Part shown: positions 1 through 5,350 of the stretch, piece by piece
Numbering within the stretch: the stretch's first letter is position 1
How the letters are laid out: every line of letters begins with the position of its first letter
Assembly: GCA_013203365.1 (NCBI GenBank)
Contig: JABMQG010000223.1
Span: forward strand, 1 to 5,350
Reading direction: 5' to 3'
DNA length: 5,350 bases
DNA from: Planctomycetota bacterium
GTDB taxonomy: Bacteria > Planctomycetota > Phycisphaerae > SM23-33 > FEN-1343
Position numbers and translations under genes: made by a program
Notes under the pieces: generated by a model
Databases searched by the model: none
What the model saw: the letters and a program-made list of their open reading frames with translations, nothing else
What the model was told of the DNA's origin: nothing

Positions 1-301
1 CAAGCATCGGCAGCTTCACTCCCGCGATGTTTATGGTGTGGGTAATCACCTCCGCCGGCGAGGACAGTTCCTTTACGTTGATGCCGGCCAGGTCGTTGAG
101 CAGCGCGCGGTATGGTTCGATCCTCGCCTGCGCCTCGCCCACCGCCGCCAGTGCTCTACGATACATCAACTCGGTCTTCAAAGCCGTCGCCTGAAGCTGC
201 TGCTGCTTGAGCTTGAGCATAGGCAGATACCGCATTGACCTCGCCAGCACGTCGCGCTGACGCTTGAGCTCAGGCCGGGTTAGTTTGAACTTTCTTGCCA
301 T
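1..301 (-). CDS. atpD: V-type ATPase subunit D (rotor shaft), 3' end cut by the window edge
   Basis: This is the N-terminal 100 residues of the central-stalk subunit D, a long antiparallel coiled coil that turns inside the A3B3 hexamer and links ATP turnover to the membrane ring. The start MARKFKLTRPELKRQRDVL, followed by RYLPMLKLKQQQLQ at about residues 24-37, is the typical basic, heptad-rich opening of the family. Complete family members run to about 200 residues, so roughly half the gene is missing beyond position 1. The ATG at 301 lies 13 nt after the atpB stop. Its ribosome binding site is weak (GGTG about 4 nt upstream), so translation probably depends on ribosomes finishing atpB. In related operons the next genes are the membrane subunits I and K, but these are not visible here. 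The subunit assignment is firm from sequence and context. Confidence 0.93.
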   Translation of the reverse strand, partial: MARKFKLTRPELKRQRDVLARSMRYLPMLKLKQQQLQATALKTELMYRRALAAVGEAQARIEPYRALLNDLAGINVKELSSPAEVITHTINIAGVKLPML

Positions 302-314
302 TTTGCACCGGTTG

Positions 315-1694
315 CTAAACTGTTACAGCCGACCCTTTGTAGGCCGGGTCTGTCTTTTCCGCCTTGGCAGCCAATTGCTCGGTCTTAGCCCTGTCTCCCA
401 GCGATTTCGGCCAGTGCGCTTCAATGAGGGCACGGCGAATTCCCGTCTCGGCAGGTTCGAGGCATTCGGCCAGTATCTCCCAGCACAGGTCCAGGGCCTT
501 TTCCAGTGGAATGTCCACCGACAGGTCCATGATCTTCGCTTCGAACAGCTCGCCGTACCTGAGCAGCTTTTCGTCCCAAGGGCTCATCTCGAAGCCCATC
601 GATCGCTTTTCCCGAGACTCCCGGCACCCGGCGTACAATTGAATGCACGCGTCCATAATCGCCCGGTGATCGTCCCGGGTCTTCCCATTGACACGCTGTT
701 TCAGCCGGCTCAGGCTGCCGAACGGCTCGATGCGCCCGTTGGTCAGGTAGAATTGCCCCTCGGTTATGTAGCCGGTGTTATCCGGCACCGGGTGCGTCAC
801 GTCACCGCCGGGCATCGTGGTCACCGCCAAAACCGTCACGCTGCCGGCGTCTTCAAAATCAACGGCCTTCTCGTACCGGCGCGCCAGTTGCGAGTACAAA
901 TCGCCTGGATACCCGCGGTTGGACGGAATCTGCTCCATTGTGATAGCCACTTCCTTCAACGCGTCGGCGAACGCCGTCATGTCCGTCAGCAGAACCAGCA
1001 CGCGCTTGCCCTGCATGGCGAACGCCTCACCCACCGCCAGCGCCAGGTCAGGCACCAGCAACGTCTCAACCACCGGGTCGGCGGCGGTGTGGATGAACAT
1101 GATCGTGCGGTGCAGAACCCCGCTGGCCTCGAAGGTGTTGCGGAAGGTCAGATAGTCGTCATGCCGAAGGCCCATCCCGCCGAGGATGATCACGTCCGCC
1201 TCCGCCTGCAGCCCTACCCGTGCAAGCAACTGGTTGTACGGCTCCCCGGGTGTCGAGAAGATAGGCAGCTTCTGCGAGACCACCAGCGTGTTGAATATAT
1301 CGATCATGGGTATGCCGGTCCGAACCATCTTGTCAGGCAGTCGGCGCCTCACTGGGTTAACCGACGGTCCGCCGATCTCGATCATCTCGTCGTCCAGCGC
1401 CGGCCGATCGTCACGCGGCTCGCCCGAGCCGTTGAAGATCCGCCCCATCAGGTTCTCGCTGAAGACCACCTGCATCGGCCGACCCAGGAAACGAACCTTG
1501 TCGCCCGTGGAGACCCCTTGCGTGCCCGCGAAGACCTGCATCGACACATGATCGCCTTCAAGGCGAATCACCTGCGCCAGCGACGACCCTCGCCTTGTCT
1601 TTATCACAGCCAGCTCGTCGTACCCAATTCCGGTGGCCGTCACCGTGACGACGCTGCCGGCTACGTGCGTAATATGGTCGTAAAACTTCCTCAC
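315..1694 (-). CDS. atpB: V-type ATPase subunit B (non-catalytic nucleotide-binding subunit)
   Basis: This 459-residue protein is the regulatory B subunit that alternates with A in the cytoplasmic A3B3 head. The beta-barrel domain covers about residues 1-75 and ends near [20 protein letters not shown]. The P-loop position reads [12 protein letters not shown] (146-157) and lacks the GKT of a real Walker A, as expected for [18 protein letters not shown] (261-277) and [17 protein letters not shown] (301-317) are family signatures. SLSRL (327-331) carries Arg330, which matches the arginine finger that reaches into the A site. The C-terminus has a Lys/Ala-rich tail from about residue 430. The start is GTG at 1694, inside the end of atpA (4-nt GTGA overlap). 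An AAAGGG Shine-Dalgarno site sits 8 nt upstream, and the stop is TAG. The ntpB name is also used for this gene. Confidence 0.97.
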   Translation of the reverse strand: MRKFYDHITHVAGSVVTVTATGIGYDELAVIKTRRGSSLAQVIRLEGDHVSMQVFAGTQGVSTGDKVRFLGRPMQVVFSENLMGRIFNGSGEPRDDRPALDDEMIEIGGPSVNPVRRRLPDKMVRTGIPMIDIFNTLVVSQKLPIFSTPGEPYNQLLARVGLQAEADVIILGGMGLRHDDYLTFRNTFEASGVLHRTIMFIHTAADPVVETLLVPDLALAVGEAFAMQGKRVLVLLTDMTAFADALKEVAITMEQIPSNRGYPGDLYSQLARRYEKAVDFEDAGSVTVLAVTTMPGGDVTHPVPDNTGYITEGQFYLTNGRIEPFGSLSRLKQRVNGKTRDDHRAIMDACIQLYAGCRESREKRSMGFEMSPWDEKLLRYGELFEAKIMDLSVDIPLEKALDLCWEILAECLEPAETGIRRALIEAHWPKSLGDRAKTEQLAAKAEKTDPAYKGSAVTV

Positions 1695-3418
1695 GCTCCA
1701 CGCCCTTTCGTAGCGATGAATCCTCGGATTCGGTCCTGAAGCTTCTTGAACTCATCCGAATCCGTTGCCGCGTAATTCCAGTTGCGGAACAGGTCCGTGC
1801 CCTCCACCATGACCTTCCGGGCCTGCTCGCGGTCTTCAAACTCGAAGTTCATTCGCAATACTTCCAAAATCGTGTCGAACACCAGCTTCTGCCGGTCGGC
1901 TGAAGTCGCCGCGTCCACCTCGTCGAACGCGTTCTGTTGCAGATAGACATTGTCGAAGAACTCGGCCTTCAGCATTATGGTGAAGTCTTCGACGGTCGTT
2001 CCCTCTTCGCCCACCACCGCCATCATCTGTTTGACGTCGTTCCCTCGCCGTAGAAGGCCTTTGACGTACTGGACCTTTTCCGGCTCGATGATGCCGATGT
2101 ACGTGCTCCACGAGTCCAGCGGATCAATGGCCGGGTATCGCCTCGCGTCGCTACGGGTCCGCGACAGTCCGTGAAACGCTCCTACGACCTTCAGTGTGCC
2201 CTGTGTGACGGGTTCCTCGAAGTTGCCGCCGGCCGGAGAAACCGTCCCGCCTATCGTCACCGAGCCGATCTTGCCGTTCTTCAGCCGCAGGCAACCCGCC
2301 CGTTCGTAAAAGCCGGCGATCCGGCTTTCCAGGTAAGCCGGGAAGGCCTCCTCGCCGGGTATCTCTTCCAATCGGCCCGAGACCTCGCGCATGGCCTGCG
2401 CCCAGCGAGATGTACTGTCTGCCAGAAGCATCACGTTCAGACCCATCTGGCGGTAGTACTCGGCAATCGTCACAGCCGTGTACACCGACGCCCCACGGGC
2501 CGCCACGGGCATAGACGATGTGTTGCAGATGATCACCGTCCGCTCCATGAGCGACTTGCCCGTTCGGGGGTCCGTCAGTTTGGGAAACTCCACAAGCGTC
2601 TCGACCACCTCGCCTGCACGTTCGCCGCAGGCGGCGACTATCACCACGTCCACCTCGGCGTGACGGGATGTGATCTGCTGCAAGACCGTCTTGCCGGCGC
2701 CGAACGGACCTGGAATGCAATACGTTCCACCGCTGACGATAGGAAACATCGAATCGATGATCCGAACCTTCGTTACCAGGGGCTTACTCGGCAGCAACCG
2801 CTCACGCGAGCAGTTCAACGCGACCTTGATAGGCCAGCGCTGCGTCATCGTGATCTTTCGTCGCTGGTCGTCGCCGCCGACAACCTCGGCGATCTGGTCG
2901 TGAACGGCATAATCACCGGCAGGGACGATCGACTCGACCTTCCACTTGCCTTCCCAACCGAACGGCACCATGATCGGGTGGGTGAAGATACCTTCAGGCA
3001 CCGACCCCAGGGCCTCGCCCGCTTCAACCTCGTCGCCGACGGAGACGCTTGGCGTGAACGCCCACTTCTCATCACCGTCCAGCGCTTCCATGTAGTGGCC
3101 TGCCTTGAGATGAAGGCCGATCTTCTCAGCCAGCTTCGGCAGTGGGTTTTGGAGTCCGTCGTAAATCTGGCCCAAAAGCCCGGGGCCCAGCTCCACCTCC
3201 AGCATGCCCTCGGTAAATTCCACCGAGTCGCCGATCTTCAGACCTCGGGTCTCCTCGAAGACCTGCAAGTCCACGTTCCGCCCGCGAATTCGGATAGCCT
3301 CGGCCATCAATTTAGCGCCGTCATCTCGGCAACAGTGCGCAACGGAGTTTTGAAAGGCCGTGCCCTCCGCCTCAGCCGTCACCATGTTACCGAATACTGC
3401 AACGATTCTTCCGTCCAC
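1691..3418 (-). CDS. atpA: V-type ATPase catalytic subunit A
   Basis: The catalytic A subunit couples ATP hydrolysis or synthesis to rotation; with the chosen start it is 575 residues, a normal length. The N-terminal barrel opens [13 protein letters not shown]. The A-specific non-homologous region lies at about residues 118-180. The Walker A is GPFGAGKT (237-244, Lys243), the catalytic glutamate lies in CGERAGE (Glu266), and Walker B/signature LLADSTSRW (331-339) is followed by [33 protein letters not shown] begins at 394. Ala241 replaces the P-loop cysteine that makes eukaryotic A subunits redox-sensitive. The frame is open to an ATG at 3550, but that start would overlap the upstream gene by about 95 nt and adds residues unlike the family. 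GTG at 3418 has a good GGAAGGTGG site 8 nt upstream. GTG at 3430 is a second, less likely option. The stop TGA overlaps the atpB start. Confidence 0.96.
   Translation of the reverse strand: MDGRIVAVFGNMVTAEAEGTAFQNSVAHCCRDDGAKLMAEAIRIRGRNVDLQVFEETRGLKIGDSVEFTEGMLEVELGPGLLGQIYDGLQNPLPKLAEKIGLHLKAGHYMEALDGDEKWAFTPSVSVGDEVEAGEALGSVPEGIFTHPIMVPFGWEGKWKVESIVPAGDYAVHDQIAEVVGGDDQRRKITMTQRWPIKVALNCSRERLLPSKPLVTKVRIIDSMFPIVSGGTYCIPGPFGAGKTVLQQITSRHAEVDVVIVAACGERAGEVVETLVEFPKLTDPRTGKSLMERTVIICNTSSMPVAARGASVYTAVTIAEYYRQMGLNVMLLADSTSRWAQAMREVSGRLEEIPGEEAFPAYLESRIAGFYERAGCLRLKNGKIGSVTIGGTVSPAGGNFEEPVTQGTLKVVGAFHGLSRTRSDARRYPAIDPLDSWSTYIGIIEPEKVQYVKGLLRRGNDVKQMMAVVGEEGTTVEDFTIMLKAEFFDNVYLQQNAFDEVDAATSADRQKLVFDTILEVLRMNFEFEDREQARKVMVEGTDLFRNWNYAATDSDEFKKLQDRIRGFIATKGRGA
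1703..1708 (-). promoter_or_regulatory. Shine-Dalgarno site for atpB, inside the atpA coding end
   Basis: The minus strand reads AAAGGG, with an 8-nt spacer to the GTG start of atpB at 1694. The site lies within the last codons of atpA (…Lys-Gly-Arg-Gly-Ala-stop). Together with the GTGA stop/start overlap, this arrangement favours re-initiation by ribosomes finishing atpA. Such coupling would help keep A and B at equal amounts, as the A3B3 head requires. Confidence 0.55.
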
Positions 3419-3426
3419 GGCTAGAC

Positions 3427-3435
3427 CCACCTTCC
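3427..3435 (-). promoter_or_regulatory. Shine-Dalgarno site that fixes the atpA start
   Basis: Read on the minus strand this is GGAAGGTGG, ending 8 nt before the GTG at 3418. It is a close match to the anti-Shine-Dalgarno complement. The other in-frame GTG, at 3430, lies inside this site and has only weak purine-rich sequence upstream. The site therefore supports 3418 as the translation start. It falls in the 37-nt gap after the DUF2764 gene. Confidence 0.65.
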
Positions 3436-3455
3436 ATTTCTTCAGGGGTTGCCTA

Positions 3456-4136
3456 TTAATCCTTCTTAAAGCGCCGCCAGCGATGCAAAAGAACCAGTCC
3501 ACGGGCGTACGCCGCCACCTCGTCGATGCTAAACGAAAACCACACGCCACTGTCGCTTAGCCAGTCCCACCGGCCCTGGTCGAGTGCGAGCTGAGCCGCC
3601 AGCGGGTTTTCCGCCGACGACCACTGCCCAACGATATCCTCCACCTCGGCCTCTTTGTCTGCCAGCTCGGCGGCCACGATATACTCGTCAGCCGTCAATT
3701 CAAGCACCTTCGCCCGCGCAATGACCAATGCATTCCTAAGCGACACTTCGAAGCCTACCCATTCGCATAGGAACGGGCTGCCGAGGCTTTTGCCTATCGC
3801 CGCGACGTGTCGGAAATAGGCCTCCCAAGTCGCATCGTCGCCGATCAGCCTTTCCTTCTCGCCTTCAACCTGCAGATACCCCGGCAGCGGCGCCTCACCG
3901 CGAGATTGCTGCTCAGTCAGAACCGCCGGAGATGCCTCCTCCAACTCCCCGGCAAGCACGCCCTGACGCAACATCAGATCGTGCTCCAACAGCACAGCCG
4001 TCACCGCAGCATGCACTTCGGGCATGTCGGCCGAACGCTCGCACAACTCGGCCAACGATATCGGCGGATTCTCGCCCAACCCCGGCAACGCCGGCAGGGA
4101 CGTCATAAAGTAGTATTGGTAGGCCTGCATGACCAT
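3456..4136 (-). CDS. DUF2764-like V-ATPase-associated protein
   Basis: This 226-residue protein has no signal peptide or membrane segment and is expected to be cytoplasmic. It resembles the DUF2764 family, which sits between subunits E and A in the V-ATPase operons of Chlamydia, Borrelia and Bacteroidetes; its function is not established to my knowledge. Recognisable parts are the aromatic N-terminus QAYQYYFMTSLPALPG (about 4-19), the central WVGFEVSLRNALVIARAK (126-143), and the C-terminal RWDWLSDSGVWFSFSIDEVAAYARGL (split here as RWDWLSDSG at 189 and SIDEVAAYARGL at 203) ending in RWRRFKKD. The ATG at 4136 is 10 nt after the atpE stop; GAGGA overlapping that stop gives a 7-nt spacer. A second ATG at 4130 is possible. 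Position and the E..LRN…RAK pattern hint at a subunit C (AC39/NtpC)-like role, which is inference. The gene is clearly real; the function is uncertain. Confidence 0.85.
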   Translation of the reverse strand: MVMQAYQYYFMTSLPALPGLGENPPISLAELCERSADMPEVHAAVTAVLLEHDLMLRQGVLAGELEEASPAVLTEQQSRGEAPLPGYLQVEGEKERLIGDDATWEAYFRHVAAIGKSLGSPFLCEWVGFEVSLRNALVIARAKVLELTADEYIVAAELADKEAEVEDIVGQWSSAENPLAAQLALDQGRWDWLSDSGVWFSFSIDEVAAYARGLVLLHRWRRFKKD

Positions 4137-4146
4137 GCGGCGGTCC

Positions 4147-4788
4147 TCATTGCCCCTTTACGTCGGCCAGGGCCCGATCGAGTACCTCGCGAAGCCGGGC
4201 GCTCATGTGTTCCTTGAGCACGCCTACGATCGATTCCACCGTCACCTCCACGGTCGAATCGCCAACGCGATACTCAAACCCGTGCCCGTGAAGCGCTCCC
4301 TTGAGGTTCACCTTTGGGCGGTCCGCCTCACTCCGCGTGTCGCCGAGATACTTCAAGGCCCAATCCGCCACCTGCCCCATCACGTCTTTGCAGACGTTGA
4401 TCTGCACCATCTGGGCGCCGTGGGAATCCTGCTCGGCGTAATTGACCACGGTGTCGTGGATCAGTTGCAGCAAGAAGTCTTTGTCGCACAGAGTCTTATC
4501 GACCTCATGCGACAGCAGGGCTTCCACCGCCTTGCCGATGGCATCACGGAATGACAACACCGCATCGCGTATCGCCAGGTCCAACTCGCTTTGCTGACGC
4601 TCAGTGAGCCGATCGGCGGTCGCCTTGGCCTCGGCGATAATAGACTCACCCTTCGCCGTCGCCTCGGAGATCGTTCGTTCCGCCTCGGCCTGGGCCTCTT
4701 TGAGAAGCTTCTCTGCCGCCTGTTTGCCTGCTTCCACACCCTCGCCGTGAAGTTTCTCAACAAATGCTTCAATTGTTTGAGCCATCAT
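4147..4788 (-). CDS. atpE: V-type ATPase subunit E (peripheral stalk)
   Basis: Subunit E forms the peripheral stalk that holds the A3B3 head still against rotation; 213 residues is the usual size. Residues about 14-70 are a charged, Ala/Glu/Lys-rich coiled coil (EKLLKEAQAEAERTISEA at 26-43). The C-terminal alpha/beta head domain follows, ending with VTVESIVGVLKEHMSARLREV (183-203, shown here in part: SIVGVLKEHMSARLREV). Two ATG codons stand in tandem at 4788 and 4785. An AAGG at 4796-4793 is 4 nt from the first and 7 nt from the second, so the second may be the real start and the protein would then be 212 residues. It is the first gene of the cluster. No gene for its usual heterodimer partner G/H is seen between it and atpD. 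The stop TGA lies 10 nt before the DUF2764 gene. Confidence 0.93.
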   Translation of the reverse strand: MMAQTIEAFVEKLHGEGVEAGKQAAEKLLKEAQAEAERTISEATAKGESIIAEAKATADRLTERQQSELDLAIRDAVLSFRDAIGKAVEALLSHEVDKTLCDKDFLLQLIHDTVVNYAEQDSHGAQMVQINVCKDVMGQVADWALKYLGDTRSEADRPKVNLKGALHGHGFEYRVGDSTVEVTVESIVGVLKEHMSARLREVLDRALADVKGQ

Positions 4789-4793
4789 AATAC

Positions 4794-4799
4794 CTTATA
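4794..4799 (-). promoter_or_regulatory. -10-like hexamer directly upstream of atpE
   Basis: On the minus strand this reads TATAAG, matching the sigma-70 -10 consensus at 5 of 6 bases, but no good -35 lies at the right distance. It ends 5 nt before the first atpE ATG, so a transcript from it would begin at or just inside the start codons and be leaderless. It also overlaps the AAGG that could serve as ribosome binding site. The match may be chance. Confidence 0.2.
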
Positions 4800-4849
4800 A
4801 ACAAGGAGGTTAACACCACTACGCCTTCTTCGAACGCCCCCCACCTTAC

Positions 4850-4870
4850 GTGGCCTTCTCACCTGGCCAC
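4850..4870. repeat. Short inverted repeat upstream of atpE
   Basis: GTGGCC (4850-4855) pairs with GGCCAC (4865-4870) around a 9-nt centre. It lies about 60 nt upstream of atpE and would fall in its leader if transcription starts further up. With only 6 bp and no T-run after it on either strand, it is not a convincing terminator. It could be a chance repeat. Confidence 0.3.
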
Positions 4871-5010
4871 TTCACACCGTCCAGCTAAAGGTTCGTCGCA
4901 ATGGCGCATACTTTCGACAATTGCTGCAATACAATCATCGGCAGAATCAGGATGGGTCATTGTTTTTTTCGCCGAACCTGTGCAAAGTCTTTCCAGGTAG
5001 CCGCAGCTTA

Positions 5011-5041
5011 TTGCATTTTAACAAAACGGGCAAGCTATACA
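5011..5041 (+). promoter_or_regulatory. Weak candidate promoter for scpA
   Basis: TTGCAT (5011-5016) and TATACA (5036-5041) are separated by 19 nt. The -35 matches the sigma-70 consensus at 3 of 6 bases and the -10 at 4 of 6, and the spacer is long. This is only the best candidate found by eye. If used, transcription would begin near 5048, and both inverted repeats at 5052-5087 would lie in a leader of about 90 nt ahead of scpA. Confidence 0.25.
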
Positions 5042-5051
5042 TACACCTCAG

Positions 5052-5062
5052 GCCCGGCGGGC
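5052..5062. repeat. GC-rich inverted repeat next to the main palindrome
   Basis: GCCCG (5052-5056) and CGGGC (5058-5062) are perfect inverted repeats around a single G. The element stops two bases before the larger palindrome begins at 5065, so the two may form one composite element. A 1-nt centre is too short for an RNA loop at full pairing, so a DNA-level protein site is as plausible as a hairpin. Confidence 0.4.
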
Positions 5063-5064
5063 GT

Positions 5065-5087
5065 AAATTTGGTGAAGCACCAAATTT
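5065..5087. repeat. Perfect 10-bp inverted repeat upstream of scpA
   Basis: AAATTTGGTG (5065-5074) and CACCAAATTT (5078-5087) are exact reverse complements around the 3-nt centre AAG. The pairing stops there: the flanking bases T5064 and C5088 do not pair. The element ends 51 nt before the scpA ATG. Neither strand has a T-run beyond the stem, so it is not a standard intrinsic terminator. It could be a dimeric regulator operator, a leader hairpin in the scpA mRNA, or one copy of a dispersed intergenic palindrome. The symmetry is certain; the role is unknown. Confidence 0.85.
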
Positions 5088-5138
5088 CAAGGGCGATGCT
5101 TTACCGCCGCCGATGGTTGGTCTAGACTAGCAGAGGTT

Positions 5139-5350
5139 ATGGAGCCTTACCGTGTAAATCTCGATGTGTACAACGGGCCTTTGGACCTGTTGTTGTACCT
5201 CATTCGCCGGGACGAGGTGGATATATACGATATTCCCATCGCCCGGGTTACCGAGCAGTATTGCCAGTACGTGGATCTCCTCAAGGGCCTTGACCCGAAT
5301 CTCGCGGGAGAGTTCCTGGTCATGGCGGCGACGCTGATCGAGATCAAGTC
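5139..5350 (+). CDS. scpA: Segregation and condensation protein A (ScpA), N-terminal part; 3' end cut by the window edge
   Basis: ScpA is the kleisin that bridges the SMC dimer and binds ScpB in the complex that organises and segregates the chromosome. The visible 70 residues cover the start of the N-terminal domain that contacts the SMC neck. They show the family pattern NGPLDLLLYLIRRDEVDIYD (12-31), then IPIARVTEQYCQYV and EFLVMAATLIEIK, where the frame runs off the window. Complete family members are about 240-280 residues. The ATG at 5139 is chosen because the frame upstream reaches a TGA at 5073 with no other usable start and the family N-terminus fits. GAGG at 5133-5136 is only 2 nt from the ATG, which is closer than ideal. 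The gene is divergent from the V-ATPase cluster; scpB is often downstream in other bacteria but would lie outside. Confidence 0.93.
   Translation, partial: MEPYRVNLDVYNGPLDLLLYLIRRDEVDIYDIPIARVTEQYCQYVDLLKGLDPNLAGEFLVMAATLIEIK

Larger units (their letters stand above)
4789..5138. other. Divergent intergenic region between atpE and scpA
   Basis: This 350-base gap must carry the start signals for both the V-ATPase cluster (leftward) and scpA (rightward). It is visibly less GC-rich than the genes around it. It contains three inverted repeats (4850-4870, 5052-5062, 5065-5087), a run of seven T at 4963-4969 with no stem before it, and CTAG-A-CTAG at 5122-5130. Short open frames of 69-74 codons cross it on the plus strand but have no recognisable product or ribosome binding site. 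No tRNA or known riboswitch was recognised. Confidence 0.7.

Noticed and set aside
264..1739. A 491-codon open frame on the plus strand opposite atpB
   Set aside because: It is a mirror of the atpB codons in GC-rich sequence. Its translation is rich in Arg, His, Gln and Leu with no recognisable family, and it has no ribosome binding site. The antisense atpB reading is unambiguous.
2171..3424. A 417-codon open frame on the plus strand opposite atpA
   Set aside because: It has the same shadow composition (Arg/His/Leu-rich, no domains) and lies entirely over the highly conserved atpA.
3419..3550. N-terminal extension of subunit A from the ATG at 3550
   Set aside because: It would overlap the DUF2764 gene by about 95 nt. 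Its residues do not resemble subunit A, and the GTG at 3418 has a strong ribosome binding site at the right distance.
4803..4810. Perfect Shine-Dalgarno-like AAGGAGGT on the plus strand
   Set aside because: No start codon lies within the usual 4-12 nt downstream, and no plus-strand gene begins there.
4945..4970. Run of seven T at 4963-4969 considered as a plus-strand terminator
   Set aside because: No stable stem precedes the T-run, and no plus-strand gene ends upstream of it.
5065..5087. The palindrome considered as an intrinsic terminator
   Set aside because: The stem is partly AT-rich and neither strand has a T-run after it. The flanking genes diverge, so none ends here.
4901..5130. Two overlapping small open frames on the plus strand (74 and 69 codons) in the intergenic region
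   Set aside because: They have no recognisable product and no convincing ribosome binding site. Both run through the inverted repeats, so they are probably chance frames in non-coding DNA.

Overview
The window is almost entirely a bacterial V-type (A/V-type) rotary ATPase gene cluster read on the minus strand. In transcription order it carries subunit E (4788-4147), a DUF2764-like protein (4136-3456), catalytic subunit A (3418-1691), subunit B (1694-315) and the first 100 codons of rotor subunit D (301-1, cut by the window edge). A 350-base divergent intergenic region follows. On the plus strand the window then ends inside the start of scpA (5139-5350, partial), the kleisin partner of the SMC chromosome-organising complex.

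The order E - DUF2764 - A - B - D matches the reduced V-ATPase operons known from Chlamydia, Borrelia-type spirochaetes and some Bacteroidetes and Planctomycetes. In those operons the membrane subunits I and K follow D. Genes for C, F and G, present in Thermus and Enterococcus operons, are not seen between E and D here. The ScpA N-terminus and the fairly GC-rich coding sequence fit a member of the Planctomycetota (perhaps Phycisphaerae) or another PVC-type bacterium. This placement rests on recalled family resemblance, not a search.

The genes are tightly packed: E to DUF2764 10 nt, DUF2764 to A 37 nt, A and B overlapping by 4 nt (GTGA), and B to D 13 nt. One transcript with translational coupling is likely. 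A and B form the A3B3 hexamer, E is the peripheral stalk and D the central rotor. The DUF2764 protein occupies the slot where C and F lie in larger operons. Whether the enzyme pumps H+ or Na+, or makes ATP, cannot be told, because the c-ring subunit (K) lies outside the window.

The only stretch without a gene is 4789-5138. It contains a perfect 10-bp inverted repeat with a 3-nt centre (5065-5087), a small GC-rich inverted repeat just upstream of it (5052-5062), a weaker 6-bp inverted repeat (4850-4870), and only weak promoter-like sequences. No RNA gene, CRISPR array, insertion sequence or clearly novel multi-gene system was found. The most interesting points are the DUF2764 protein as a candidate C-like subunit and the perfect palindrome upstream of scpA.
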